Assembly (NCBI GenBank): GCA_012270065.1
Contig: JAAXJB010000084.1
Location: 132,081 to 196,080 of the forward strand
Source: Rubripirellula sp.
Lineage (GTDB): Bacteria > Planctomycetota > Planctomycetia > Pirellulales > Pirellulaceae
DNA length: 64,000 nt
Direction: 5' to 3'
Positions 25,016 to 34,371 of this stretch are shown here, one piece after another. The notes below the pieces were generated by a model that saw only the letters and a list, made by a program, of their open reading frames with translations, was not told where the DNA came from and made no database searches. The position numbers and the translations under genes were made by a program. The first letter of the stretch is position 1. Each line of letters begins with the position of its first letter.

Positions 25016-26356
25016 ATGCCCCAAAGCAACGTCGTTATCACCGGATTGGGAGTGGTGTCGTCCATAGGCATCGGTGCTGCAGCTTTTTTTGACGGCTTGC
25101 GTGAGAAACGTTCCGGTATCACCTCTCTGGCCAACCGGACTGATGGTTGTGCCGTGCCTTCCGCTTCGCAGTCTTTGACTGGGCACTGGATCGGTGGGCC
25201 GATCATTGATTTTGAGCCCAAGCGGTATGTCCGACCGCGAAAGGCACTGAAGGTCATGTGTCGCGAGATCCAAACTGCCTTTGCGGCATCCCATCTCGCA
25301 ATCGAACAGTCAGGGCTGATTGACATGTTGCCGTTGAGTGACTCAGGGGCACTTCGGTCCGAAGACGTTGGAACTGTTTTTGGCAGCGAAATGTTTTATG
25401 GATCTCCATTGGAAATGGAGGATGCGATCAGGTCGAGCATGACTCAGGATGGCGAATTTGACGCTTCGCTGTTTGGCCAGGCGGCCATGAAAAAAGTGAC
25501 GCCACTCTGGATGCTCAAGCATTTACCCAACATGCCAGCGTGCCATGTGGGTATATCGATCAACGCCCATGGTCCAAACAACACTCTTGTTCTGGGAGAT
25601 GTCTCTGCCATGGCGGCAGTGATTGAGTCCATTTCCTGCCTCGAAAGAGGCACTGCGAAAATGATGATTGCGGGTGCAAGTGGTACTCGCATCAATTCAA
25701 CCCGCATGAACTACCGGGCAGATCTGCCGTTAGCCTCGGTTGCAGACCCCATTGAATTCAGTTCGCGACCTCATGATCCTGAATCGCAGGGAGTCGTCGG
25801 CGGTGAGGCAGCAGGGGCTCTCGTTCTGGAACTGGATGAAGATGCTGGAAAACGTGAAGCGACAATTCTGGCGCGAGTTGTTTCCTACGCTTCCTGCTTC
25901 ATTCCTTCCGGTGGAATGCGGATGTCACAACGCACATCTGAATCCAAGTCTGAAAGCAGAGGTTCAGCCGAAGCCATGAAGCGTGCAATGACAGCTGCGC
26001 TTGCCGATGCGGGCATTGAGCCCCAACAGTTGGGCCTCGTTGTTGCTCATGGTATGGGGGACCCAATCATTGATTTGGCAGAGCGTGAAGCTCTGTCGGA
26101 TATCGTTCCCGAAGTACCCGTTCTGGCCACCATCGCCGCCTTGGGGCACTGCGGAGCAGCAAGTGGGATGGTGGATCTGGTCGCGGGCTCCCTCGCGCTC
26201 ATCAACCACCAGGTACCACCAACCATTCAAAGCAAGTCTGCAAAGACGACCGTCAGATTTCGGGATGAGCCCAGCGCGATGTCGATGGACCATGTCCTCT
26301 GTCTGTCGCATACTTCCGAGGGGAATGCAGTTGCGATCGTGCTCGCTTCACCCTGA
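25016..26356 (+). CDS. beta-ketoacyl-synthase homologue lacking the catalytic cysteine
   Basis: A 446-residue thiolase-fold protein of the FabF/KAS type, starting with VVITGLGVVSSIG. It shows GTVFGSEMF, the GPN loop (186-188), ERGTAKMMIAGASGTRI and the C-terminal halves of the active site: AHGMGDPIIDLAEREAL and ALGHCGAASGMVDLVAGSLAL. Counting from GPN, the nucleophilic Cys of the usual TACxxG motif is occupied by Asp195 (LGDVSAM). Both active-site histidines (AHG, GHCG) remain; the Lys usually before the second His motif is absent. It should therefore not condense acyl groups in the normal way. It may act like a chain-length factor/KS-beta partner or a decarboxylase. The ATG at 25016 places VVITGLG at the N terminus. 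It may be co-transcribed with the GNAT-like gene. Confidence 0.8.
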   Translation: MPQSNVVITGLGVVSSIGIGAAAFFDGLREKRSGITSLANRTDGCAVPSASQSLTGHWIGGPIIDFEPKRYVRPRKALKVMCREIQTAFAASHLAIEQSGLIDMLPLSDSGALRSEDVGTVFGSEMFYGSPLEMEDAIRSSMTQDGEFDASLFGQAAMKKVTPLWMLKHLPNMPACHVGISINAHGPNNTLVLGDVSAMAAVIESISCLERGTAKMMIAGASGTRINSTRMNYRADLPLASVADPIEFSSRPHDPESQGVVGGEAAGALVLELDEDAGKREATILARVVSYASCFIPSGGMRMSQRTSESKSESRGSAEAMKRAMTAALADAGIEPQQLGLVVAHGMGDPIIDLAEREALSDIVPEVPVLATIAALGHCGAASGMVDLVAGSLALINHQVPPTIQSKSAKTTVRFRDEPSAMSMDHVLCLSHTSEGNAVAIVLASP

Positions 26357-26475
26357 GTCTCGTCTTGACTTGATTCCTGGCAACGGCTGTTGAAATCAGC
26401 GTTCAATCTGTTTTCAGTCTTGTGAGTGACGTTGTGGCTGATGGCTTGCAGTTACACCGGCTATTCAGCTTGATT

Positions 26476-26515
26476 TTGCCACGATGGCAAGCAAATGAAG
26501 GGTTTTTTGCTTTTT
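26476..26515 (+). terminator. possible weak terminator after the ketoacyl-synthase homologue
   Basis: A perfect TTGCCA/TGGCAA hairpin (26476-26481 with 26485-26490) is followed by AAGCAAA pairing with TTTGCTT, then a T-rich tract ending at 26515. The second stem is AT-rich and weak. It lies about 120 bp after the stop codon. Confidence 0.35.
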
Positions 26516-26537
26516 CCGGTAACCTTTCCAATACAGT

Positions 26538-26553
26538 TGGTAATTCATTACCA
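26538..26553. promoter_or_regulatory. inverted repeat just upstream of an ECF sigma gene
   Basis: TGGTAATTCATTACCA is a perfect 7-bp inverted repeat with a 2-bp centre, ending 19 bp before the sigma factor start codon. A GGTAACC palindrome lies at 26518-26524. It is a candidate operator or part of an autoregulated promoter. Confidence 0.35.
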
Positions 26554-26572
26554 GAGGCGGATTCCACGAGCG

Positions 26573-27100
26573 ATGGCGGGCATGAGTGATCAAGAGCAAA
26601 CCGAAGTTTTTGTCCAACTGTTGGCAGAGTCCCAAGGGCGGCTGTTCGGCTACGTTTACTCAATGCTCGGTGACCACGCGCGTGCCATGGACGTAGTCCA
26701 GGAAACAAATCTTGTTCTTTGGAGGAAAAAGGCGGAATTCCGGGCGGGGGCTGCATTCATGCCTTGGGCAGTCGCGATTGCAAGATTTCAGGTTCTCGCC
26801 CATGTGCGCGACCAAAGCCGTGAACGTTGTCTGTTGGACTCCGAGTTGGTCGCGGCATTGTCTGAAGAGACGGAAAAGCAGGTGGACAAACTGGACTCCA
26901 TGCGGGTTGCCTTGCGGCAGTGTCTGGACAATTTGCCAACGGAAAAACTCGAGATGATCCAGCTTCGCTACTATCGCTCCATGTCGATTGCAGAAATCGC
27001 ACAAGTTGTGGGAAGCCAATCTACTGCTGTCAAAGTTGCCTTGCTCCGATTGCGTCGCTCGCTTGCGGAATGTATGCACCACAGAATGCTGGAGAGTTGA
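26573..27100 (+). CDS. ECF-type RNA polymerase sigma factor (planctomycete PSCyt-associated type)
   Basis: Group 4 sigma factor of about 175 residues. Region 2 has YVYSMLGDHARAMDVVQETNLVLWRK and FMPWAVAIARFQVLAHVRDQ. Region 4 has LPTEKLEMIQLRYYRSMSIAEIA followed by the helix-turn-helix VVGSQSTAVKVALLRLRRSL. Sigma factors of this kind are often encoded beside FecR-LamG proteins and DUF1549/DUF1553 cytochromes in planctomycetes. Exactly that arrangement follows here: the FecR-LamG gene, then DUF1549/DUF1553 and DUF1501 on the same strand. The start is either the ATG at 26573 or at 26582; I used the first. An inverted repeat at 26538-26553 may control it. It probably controls its own cluster. 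Confidence 0.85.
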   Translation: MAGMSDQEQTEVFVQLLAESQGRLFGYVYSMLGDHARAMDVVQETNLVLWRKKAEFRAGAAFMPWAVAIARFQVLAHVRDQSRERCLLDSELVAALSEETEKQVDKLDSMRVALRQCLDNLPTEKLEMIQLRYYRSMSIAEIAQVVGSQSTAVKVALLRLRRSLAECMHHRMLES

Positions 27101-27102
27101 AG

Positions 27103-28839
27103 TTGGAGTCCCCGGAAATCGACGAATTTGAGCAGCTGGTTTTTGACTGGGAGGATGGTCAACTCGATGATGTCGGTATCAACAGGTTAAGGCAGTTGCT
27201 GCGCCAGAGTTCGGATCTCAGGCAACGCTATGTCCAAAGGCAGGTCTTCGCTGCCCTTGTGCAGATGGACAGGGATGCGGGGCTCACGACGAGCAGTGAT
27301 GAAAAGGTAGGCTGCGACAGTGTTTTGCCTGTGGCACTTGCAAACGACTCGATTTTGGAACAGGAGAAACCTGACCTGAGACCTGGAAAGTCACCGACCC
27401 TGGTAAGACAGGATTCTCGCGGGCTTGGCCAGCGATTGAAACGACATCAGGGTATTTTGCTGGTCGCCGCCGCCTCGATCATGCTTTGCTTCGTGCTTGG
27501 ACGCTGGCTGGTGGTAGAGTCCCGCTTGAAACAGGCGGGTAGTAATCAATCAGCAGAAGCAAACGAACGTTCCGGGAAACAGGAGGCAACCTCTGCTGGG
27601 GTCGCGCTGGTGACCCGTTTGGTGGACGTTACCTGGCACGAATCAGCAAAGAATTTCATGGTCGGTGATGCTGTTCCAGCGGGGATGGTAAGTCTTGACA
27701 GTGGTGTCGCCCAAATCGAATTTTTCTGTGGCGCAACGGTGATCCTGGAAGGGCCTGCACAGCTGTGGCTTGAATCTTCCAGTATGGCCCGATTGCAATC
27801 GGGGAGATTGCGTGCCCAGGTTCCGCCTGCAGCACGGGGTTTTCAAATTCAGGTTGATGAACTGAAAGTCGTTGATCTGGGAACCGAGTTTGGGATTGCA
27901 GTGAATCAAGGTCAGGCTGAAGTTCATGTGTTTGATGGTGAGGTGGAGTTGCATCAGACCAATGGAGAACAGCGATCTCTGATGGCTGGAACGGCCGTCA
28001 AGCGTGCGGAAGATGGGGCCCTCAAAGTCGCTGATCTGAATTCGAATGACTTTTTGGGCCTTGAACGGCTGAATGAGCGTGTTCGTAGCCAGAAACAAAG
28101 TCGTTACGAAAGTTGGCTGGCGCATTCGGGAGAGTTGCGGAAAGATCCACGGGTGATTGTCTATTATTCGATGGAATCGGATCGCGCATGGACGCGAAAA
28201 CTCACAAGTTCGGCGGTACCCGTGAATCGTGACCTTGATGCTGCGGTCGTCGGTGCCAAACGCGTTGTCGGTCGTTGGCCCCAGAAGAGCGCGATCGAGT
28301 TCAAAAGGCCTGGTGATCGCGTTCGTTTGGATATTCCCGGGCAGTACGGATCGCTGACCTTTGCCTGCTGGGTGAAAATTGACAGTCTTGATCGCTGGTA
28401 CAATTCCCTTTTCCTGACAGACAGTTATCAGCGGGGTGAGCCACATTGGCAGATTCTGGACACCGGCCAGTTGTTTTTTTCCGTGCGACAGGGTTTAGAA
28501 CGTGGTAAGGCACATCACAAAGTGCTTTCGCCTCAATTCTGGAACCCTTCGATGAGTGGGCGTTGGTTGCACATTGCCACCACCTATGATGTTGAGGCAA
28601 AAACAACGACTCATTTCCTGAATGGAGAAGCATTGTGTGAAGAACGGATTCCTGATGACCTTTTGGTAAAACAGACGCGGTTTGGAAAAGCCACCATCGG
28701 CAATTGGTCGTCGCCGACCCGGCCCGAGGCTGACTTTGCAATTCGAAATCTCAATGGGAGCATGGATGAGTTTGTCCTGTTCCATGGGGCACTGACGCAT
28801 CGTGAAGTGAAAGAGCTTTATGAACAGGGAAGACCATGA
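27103..28839 (+). CDS. FecR-domain and LamG-domain membrane protein, putative anti-sigma regulator
   Basis: A 578-residue protein with an N-terminal cytoplasmic helical segment (about 1-60, EFEQLVFDWEDGQLDDVGINRL) resembling the sigma-interacting part of planctomycete FecR proteins. One membrane helix follows (about 117-136, ILLVAAASIMLCFVLG). The outer part has a FecR domain (about 170-305; GATVILEGPAQLWLES, VDLGTEFGIAV, VHVFDGEVELHQ) and a LamG/concanavalin-like domain (about 396-577; GDRVRLDIPGQYGSLTFACW to MDEFVLFHGALTHREVKELY). It likely holds the upstream sigma factor in check until an extracytoplasmic signal, perhaps a glycan, is bound. The TTG at 27103 lies 8 nt after GGAG; another TTG at 27097 overlaps the sigma stop. 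Confidence 0.8.
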   Translation: MESPEIDEFEQLVFDWEDGQLDDVGINRLRQLLRQSSDLRQRYVQRQVFAALVQMDRDAGLTTSSDEKVGCDSVLPVALANDSILEQEKPDLRPGKSPTLVRQDSRGLGQRLKRHQGILLVAAASIMLCFVLGRWLVVESRLKQAGSNQSAEANERSGKQEATSAGVALVTRLVDVTWHESAKNFMVGDAVPAGMVSLDSGVAQIEFFCGATVILEGPAQLWLESSSMARLQSGRLRAQVPPAARGFQIQVDELKVVDLGTEFGIAVNQGQAEVHVFDGEVELHQTNGEQRSLMAGTAVKRAEDGALKVADLNSNDFLGLERLNERVRSQKQSRYESWLAHSGELRKDPRVIVYYSMESDRAWTRKLTSSAVPVNRDLDAAVVGAKRVVGRWPQKSAIEFKRPGDRVRLDIPGQYGSLTFACWVKIDSLDRWYNSLFLTDSYQRGEPHWQILDTGQLFFSVRQGLERGKAHHKVLSPQFWNPSMSGRWLHIATTYDVEAKTTTHFLNGEALCEERIPDDLLVKQTRFGKATIGNWSSPTRPEADFAIRNLNGSMDEFVLFHGALTHREVKELYEQGRP

Positions 28840-28906
28840 ATTCCGGCATTGCTGGTAAGCTGTACCATTGAAACAACCCTCTTGGATCTCAAACAAATTT
28901 GTCCGC

Positions 28907-31708
28907 ATGATTTTGAAACGCACATCAAAATTGCTTGTCGCGTTGTCGACATTTCTATCATCGTTTGCTGCTAGCCTTGTGATGGCTCAGGATCAGGCTG
29001 GTGATGCTGTGAAAGTTGAAGCAATAGCGAGCCAGGAAAAACATTTCACTCTCAAGGTGTTGCCGGTCCTGAAATCGAAGTGCTTCGGATGTCATGGTGC
29101 TGACACCGATGACCTCAAAGGTGAATTTGACGTGCGATCGCGGGAATCGCTTCTGCTGGGGGGCGAATCAGGGGAGCCGGGGCTGGTTATCGGAGATCCT
29201 GATGCCAGCCCATTGGTTCAGGCGGTCAAGTGGGAGGGGCTGGAGATGCCCCCCAAAGAGAATGACCGGTTGAATGCTGCTCAGGTGGATGCCCTTGAAC
29301 GTTGGGTGGAAGCGGGGGCACCGTGGCCTGATTCAAAGCGGCAGCAGCAAATACTCGCAGCAGAGCGTCTTGTGCCTGAGAACGAAGACGGTGTGTTGAT
29401 GAAAACCAGTGGAGGCTTGTCGGACCAATGGACCTACCGTCGTTATCAGAAAAGCGACGTATGGGCCTTCCAGCCGTTGAGTAAGAAGTTCCGTTTCAAT
29501 GCGATTGATGATTTTGTCAACGCGCGTTTGGCTGAAACCAGCCTGTCTCCTGCACCACAGGCAACACCTCGTGAATTGATCAGACGCGTGACGTTTGACC
29601 TGACAGGGTTACCACCGACAACAGATCAGATTCGACAATTCATGAAGGACTGGGAAACAGATCCTGAGATGGCATGGAGCATGCTGGTTGACCGGCTTCT
29701 GGAGAGCCCGCGTTACGGTGAACGCTGGGCGCAGCATTGGCTCGATGTGGTGAGATACGCAGACACAGCCGGTTTCTCCAATGATTACGAGCGATCCAAC
29801 GCGTGGCGTTATCGTGATTATGTGATTCGTGCCTTCAACGATGATAAGCCATTCGATCAGTTCGTTATCGAGCAGATCGCCGGTGATGAGTTTCGGCCTG
29901 CAGACCCTGAGGCCATGATCGCGACAGGATTCCTGAGAATGGGACCGTGGGGCACCGCCATGATTCCACAGGATGAGGCACGGCAGCTTTACCGGGATGA
30001 TCTCGTTCACAGCATTGGCCAGACATTCCTTTCCATCCCAATGCGTTGTTGCAAGTGCCACGACCACAAGTTTGATCCGATTCCTACCAGGGATTACTAC
30101 CGCTTGTATGCTGCGGTATCAGCGACGCAACCTGCTGAAATGCCTGCAGAGTTTTTACCGGAAGAAAATAAAGCAGGATTTGAAGCCGGAAAGAAGTTGG
30201 TTGAGACGCTTTATGAATTCGCAGATGGAAAGCGACAGGCGTTGGTTGATAAACGTGAAGCAGCTGCGAAAGCCTGGTACGCGGAACATGATCTGCCGTA
30301 CAAGAATGTCAATGCTCGTCGGAAAGACCCGGAAGACCAGAAGCCACCACGCCACGTCGGATTGACTGAAGTCGAGAAGGGACGACTCAAGGTGCGGGAG
30401 CAGGACGTGTGGATTTGGGAGCGTCGGCGGGAACGGTATCAGCCATTCGTTCAGAGTGTATTCAATGGCCCCGATCAGAATCAGAATGGAAGGAAATTGC
30501 GGAAACCTGCGAAAATGAATTCCAAATGGAAGCCCGTTTCCAATATTTTCATCGGTGGGGATCATCAAGCAGTGGGCGAACCCGTGCTCCCGGGGGTTCT
30601 CAGCGCTTGTGGTGTTGCTGCTGCCGATGGAAGCGGGCAGGATCCCTTTGCGATAGCAGATGGGATTCAAGGACGCCGGTTGGCTCTCGCAAAATGGATC
30701 GCGAATCCAGATAACCCGCTCTCTACAAGATCATTCGTGAATCGGATATGGCAGCATCATTTTGGACGCGGAATTGTCGGAACGGCGAACAATTTTGGTG
30801 CCAAGGGTGATCACCCAACTCATCCTGAGTTGCTCGATTGGCTTTCAAGGCAGTTTCTTGCCCATGGTGGGCGGTCAAAACCGTTGCACCGTTTGATATT
30901 GATGTCCGACGTGTACCGTCGCTCGACAGCACATCCCAATCCGCAACTCCTGGACAAGATTGACCCGACCGGAAAGTGGTTGGCAAGTTTTCGCCCCAGA
31001 CGCCTGACGGCCGAGGAATTGCGGGATACGCTGCTCATGGTGACGGGTGAGTTGAATCCGGAAATGGGCGGAGTACCGGTCATGCCTGAGATCAACCTTG
31101 AGGTAGCTCTTGAACCACGCATGATCCAGTTCTCGATTGCGCCTGCTTATCAGCCGTCCAGAACTCCGGAAGAACGAAACCGCCGCTCGATTTACTCCTA
31201 CCGTGTTCGTGGGCAGGCAGACCCTTTCATGGAAGTCATGAATTTGCCCAATCCCAACGAGTCCTGTGAGGTTCGTGATGTTGCTGCCGTTTCTCCGCAG
31301 GCATTCACGCTCATGAATAGCGATGTGATGACAGATCGATCGATCGCATTTGCACAGAGGTTGATGGGGCAGCAGACAGATACACGGCAGCAGGTCAAGA
31401 CCGCATTTCAGCTTGCGTACGGGCGACAGCCAGATCCAGAGGAATTACAGTCCCTGACTCGTTATGTGCAAGAGATGGTGCTGTATCACAAGCAGCACAA
31501 GCCGGAAGCCGACGTTTACCCTACCAAAGTCACCCGTTCTCTGGTTGAAGAATTTACCGGTGAAACGTTCGAGTTTGAAGAGATGCTGCCCGTGTTTGAA
31601 AACTATGTGCCGGATGCAAAGTCATCTGGTGTTTCAGCAGAGACGCGAGCTCTGGCGGATCTTGGCATGTTGTTGTTCAACTCCAATGAGTTTGTTTACC
31701 TTTATTGA
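28907..31708 (+). CDS. planctomycete cytochrome c-type protein, DUF1549/DUF1553 (PSCyt1-PSCyt2-PSD1)
   Basis: A 933-residue exported protein with signal peptide (LLVALSTFLSSFAASLVMAQ). A PSCyt1 heme-type domain carries CFGCH (about 59-63). PSCyt2/DUF1549 is seen from NAIDDFVNARLAE through RRVTFDLTGLPPT and SPRYGERWAQHWLDVVRYADT, including a second CxxCH in CCKCHDHKFDPIPTRDYYRLY (about 381-390). PSD1/DUF1553 shows TRSFVNRIWQHHFGRGIV, KPLHRLILMSDVYRRST and the terminal LADLGMLLFNSNEFVYLY. The family is confined largely to planctomycetes and relatives and has been linked by context to sulfated-polysaccharide use, but its reaction is unknown. The ATG at 28907 was chosen over a TTG at 28868. The DUF1501 partner follows 38 bp later. 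Confidence 0.9.
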   Translation: MILKRTSKLLVALSTFLSSFAASLVMAQDQAGDAVKVEAIASQEKHFTLKVLPVLKSKCFGCHGADTDDLKGEFDVRSRESLLLGGESGEPGLVIGDPDASPLVQAVKWEGLEMPPKENDRLNAAQVDALERWVEAGAPWPDSKRQQQILAAERLVPENEDGVLMKTSGGLSDQWTYRRYQKSDVWAFQPLSKKFRFNAIDDFVNARLAETSLSPAPQATPRELIRRVTFDLTGLPPTTDQIRQFMKDWETDPEMAWSMLVDRLLESPRYGERWAQHWLDVVRYADTAGFSNDYERSNAWRYRDYVIRAFNDDKPFDQFVIEQIAGDEFRPADPEAMIATGFLRMGPWGTAMIPQDEARQLYRDDLVHSIGQTFLSIPMRCCKCHDHKFDPIPTRDYYRLYAAVSATQPAEMPAEFLPEENKAGFEAGKKLVETLYEFADGKRQALVDKREAAAKAWYAEHDLPYKNVNARRKDPEDQKPPRHVGLTEVEKGRLKVREQDVWIWERRRERYQPFVQSVFNGPDQNQNGRKLRKPAKMNSKWKPVSNIFIGGDHQAVGEPVLPGVLSACGVAAADGSGQDPFAIADGIQGRRLALAKWIANPDNPLSTRSFVNRIWQHHFGRGIVGTANNFGAKGDHPTHPELLDWLSRQFLAHGGRSKPLHRLILMSDVYRRSTAHPNPQLLDKIDPTGKWLASFRPRRLTAEELRDTLLMVTGELNPEMGGVPVMPEINLEVALEPRMIQFSIAPAYQPSRTPEERNRRSIYSYRVRGQADPFMEVMNLPNPNESCEVRDVAAVSPQAFTLMNSDVMTDRSIAFAQRLMGQQTDTRQQVKTAFQLAYGRQPDPEELQSLTRYVQEMVLYHKQHKPEADVYPTKVTRSLVEEFTGETFEFEEMLPVFENYVPDAKSSGVSAETRALADLGMLLFNSNEFVYLY

Positions 31709-31746
31709 ACCTTCTGGTTTCTTCCGCGATTTTGAACAAGTGTTTC

Positions 31747-33144
31747 ATGGATAATTCCAACAGACGCGAATTTCTGTACGGCTTGGGTGCCTCACTCGGG
31801 GCGGTGGCATTGACTGATCTTTTGGCTCAGGATGGACGAGCTGATGATTCTGCTGGGCCGCTTGCCGCAAAGCCACCGATGCATCCGGCTCGTGCCAAAG
31901 CTGTGATCATGCTGTTCATGGAGGGCGGACCCAGCCATATCGATACTTTCGATCCGAAGCCTGAACTGACAAAATTGAATGTGACCGAATCCAAGCGAAC
32001 TGCAGGACTTGCAACGGGCAAGCGGTTCTATGTTGGAAGTCCTTTTGAGAGTCGCAAAGTTGGCGACTCCGGAATCGACATGTGTGACCAGTTCGTTCAC
32101 ATGGCAAACAAGGAAGTTGCCGATGAATTGTGCGTTTATCGTGGTTGCCAGGCAGAGTCTTTGAATCATCCAGAGGCTCTGTTGCACATGAATACTGGCA
32201 GCCGTCTGGGTCAGGATCCGTCTGTCGGTTCGTGGGTTGGATATGGATTAGGGAGTGAAAACCAGAATTTGCCGGGCTTTGTCGTGATGACTGAGTTGGC
32301 ACTGCCACAAGCCGGTTCAACGAATTGGTCCAATGGTTTCCTTCCGGCGTATTTCCAGGGAACAAGGTTGAGGAGCAAAGGCAGTCCCATTCTCGATCTC
32401 AAGCCACCTGCATTCCGGACGCGGGAACACCAGCGACGAGCCTTGGATGAATTGGCAAAGATCAATGCTGCCCATCGTGAACGTCACCCGCAGCATGATG
32501 TGCTTGCTGCCAGAATGGAAAGCTATGAACTGGCCTACCGAATGCAGACGGCTGTTCCGGATATCGTCAACCTGAATACCGAGACACAGCAGACAAGAAC
32601 CATGTACGGCCTCGACAATCCAGTTACCGAAGCGTTCGGGCGACAGTGCTTGATGGCCAGAAAACTCGTAGAAAAAGGCGTGCGGTTCGTGCAGATTTTT
32701 TCAGGTGGTTGGGACAGCCATGATTATCTGCAGCGGGGACATTCGTCCCGGATCGCCAGCGTCGACAAGCCCATTGCGGCACTGATCATGGATCTGAAGC
32801 GGCGCGGGCTGTTGGAAGATACACTCGTCGTCTGGACGGGCGAATTCGGACGCACTCCCGATAATAACTATCGTGGTGGTGTCACGTCTCTCGGGCGCGG
32901 TCACAACGCTGATGCAATGAACATGTGGCTGGCTGGTGGCGGCACGAGAAAAGGAACTGTTGTGGGAGCCACTGATGAAATTGGCGCCGAAGCAGTCGAG
33001 TGTGTGCATCCCATTCGCGATTTGCATGTGACTCTGTTGCACCTGATGGGACTCAATGACAGCAAGTTGACCTACTTCCATGGTGGACGCTACAAACAGC
33101 TGTCACAGTTCGGCGGTGAAGTGATCCATGAGTTGATTGCCTGA
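31747..33144 (+). CDS. DUF1501 protein with Tat-type signal
   Basis: A 465-residue alkaline-phosphatase-superfamily-like protein. NRREFLYGLGASLG at the N terminus is a Tat-type leader, so it is exported folded, perhaps with a metal. Family signatures are HPARAKAVIMLFMEGGPSHIDTFDPKP, SLNHPEALLHMNTGSRLGQDPSVGSWVGYGLG, the FSGGWDSHDY motif, LVVWTGEFGRTPDNN and GRGHNADAMNMWLAGGG. The Asp/His residues in these motifs probably bind metal by analogy with sulfatases and phosphatases. It is nearly always paired with DUF1549/DUF1553, as here. The start at 31747 places the leader at the N terminus. It completes module A; the next gene is on the opposite strand. Confidence 0.9.
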   Translation: MDNSNRREFLYGLGASLGAVALTDLLAQDGRADDSAGPLAAKPPMHPARAKAVIMLFMEGGPSHIDTFDPKPELTKLNVTESKRTAGLATGKRFYVGSPFESRKVGDSGIDMCDQFVHMANKEVADELCVYRGCQAESLNHPEALLHMNTGSRLGQDPSVGSWVGYGLGSENQNLPGFVVMTELALPQAGSTNWSNGFLPAYFQGTRLRSKGSPILDLKPPAFRTREHQRRALDELAKINAAHRERHPQHDVLAARMESYELAYRMQTAVPDIVNLNTETQQTRTMYGLDNPVTEAFGRQCLMARKLVEKGVRFVQIFSGGWDSHDYLQRGHSSRIASVDKPIAALIMDLKRRGLLEDTLVVWTGEFGRTPDNNYRGGVTSLGRGHNADAMNMWLAGGGTRKGTVVGATDEIGAEAVECVHPIRDLHVTLLHLMGLNDSKLTYFHGGRYKQLSQFGGEVIHELIA

Positions 33145-33251
33145 TTCTCTGTTGGTCAGGTTCCGCACAGGATGAATGAAGATAGCCAGCCAAGGCCGTG
33201 TGATGAATTCACGTCAATCACTGGTAAGGCAATGGTTGCACTCCTGCGTTT

Positions 33252-34247
33252 TCAGTCGATTGTCAGAATGATCTTGCCATTCAGGTTGTTCTGACCGTGA
33301 AGCGTAGCTGATTCCTGCTGGCGATGGGCTTCGGCGATTTCATTGAGTGGCAAGGTCATTGCGATATTGGGTTTCAGCTTTCCTGCCGAAAGCCAGCGGA
33401 CGATTTCTTCGGCCGCCGTTCTTATTTCCAAGGCGGTTGCTTTGAACATGACAAAACCGTGTAGCGAGCATTCCTTGACATAAAATGGCCCAACCGGAAA
33501 CACGGGGCGTGCATCCCGACCGGCCATGAGAACCATGCGTCCACGTGGTTTCAGTAGTTCCACTGCCTCGTCAAAATCAGGTTCGCGTCTGGTCTCCCAG
33601 AATACATCGACCCCCTTTGATGTCGCATCCAGAACTGCTGTTTGGATGCAATCCTGCCGATAGTTGATGGCAACATCGGCGCCGAGTGCGAGTAACTGCT
33701 GGCATTTTGCTTCGCTTCCTGCTGTTGCGAGTACGCTTGCACCCTGCGCCTTCGCCATTTGCACGACCATCGAACCGACGCCTCCAGTGCCACCGATGCA
33801 AAGTACTGTCTCACCGGCTTGCAACCGTGCTTCACGGAAAAGTCCGAGATGGGCAGTGACACCCACCAAGGCGCAAGCGGCAGCCGCTTCGAAACTGATT
33901 TGTTCGGGAAGGAGGTAGCACCAGTCTTCGTCCACGCAGATAAGTTCGGCAGACGTACCCTGTCGTCCCTGCAGGCCCTGATTTGTGCACCAGACGCGAT
34001 CTCCAGCTTTGAAGTTCTCGACTTCTTCTCCTACCGATTCGATGATTCCAGCCGCATCGCATCCGGGGATGTAGCGATTCGGGAGATCTGCTGCTACCGC
34101 TCCACTGCGGATATAGGTGTCGATTGGATTCACCGAAACTGCTCGGACCCGAATGCGAACTTGTTTGCGAGCCGGTTTATCCTCGCTGAGTTCACCGATT
34201 TTGATGACGTCAGGATCTCCGGTTTGTTCAATGAAGGCTGCTTTCAT
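33252..34247 (-). CDS. NADPH:quinone oxidoreductase / zinc-free MDR-family reductase
   Basis: Medium-chain dehydrogenase/reductase of 331 residues, similar to quinone reductases and zeta-crystallin. The N-terminal GroES-like domain (VRAVSVNPIDTYIRSG, YIPGCDAAGIIESVG, FKAGDRVW) lacks the catalytic zinc ligands, and no structural-zinc Cys cluster is visible. The nucleotide-binding Rossmann motif is GGTGGVGSMVVQMAKAQGA. The C-terminal part includes LKPNIAMTLPLNEIAEAHRQQES. It likely reduces quinones or enones with NADPH in the cytoplasm. It is a lone gene between modules A and B, with a 123-bp gap to the anti-sigma-like gene upstream on the same strand. Confidence 0.87.
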   Translation of the reverse strand: MKAAFIEQTGDPDVIKIGELSEDKPARKQVRIRVRAVSVNPIDTYIRSGAVAADLPNRYIPGCDAAGIIESVGEEVENFKAGDRVWCTNQGLQGRQGTSAELICVDEDWCYLLPEQISFEAAAACALVGVTAHLGLFREARLQAGETVLCIGGTGGVGSMVVQMAKAQGASVLATAGSEAKCQQLLALGADVAINYRQDCIQTAVLDATSKGVDVFWETRREPDFDEAVELLKPRGRMVLMAGRDARPVFPVGPFYVKECSLHGFVMFKATALEIRTAAEEIVRWLSAGKLKPNIAMTLPLNEIAEAHRQQESATLHGQNNLNGKIILTID

Positions 34248-34371
34248 GGCATGAGTATCTCTTTGCTGTTCCCTGCGGGTTGGGGGTTAAGGCGTGAACC
34301 TGTTCTTCTTTGCAATCGAATGCATGTTCGTGAAAGGGCCTGCAAGTGTTTTCTTGCGGCAGTCTTGCAGA

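Noticed and set aside
24084-25016. 310-codon open frame on the minus strand opposite the GNAT-like gene
   Set aside because: Shadow of a better-supported gene; no motifs and no start signal.
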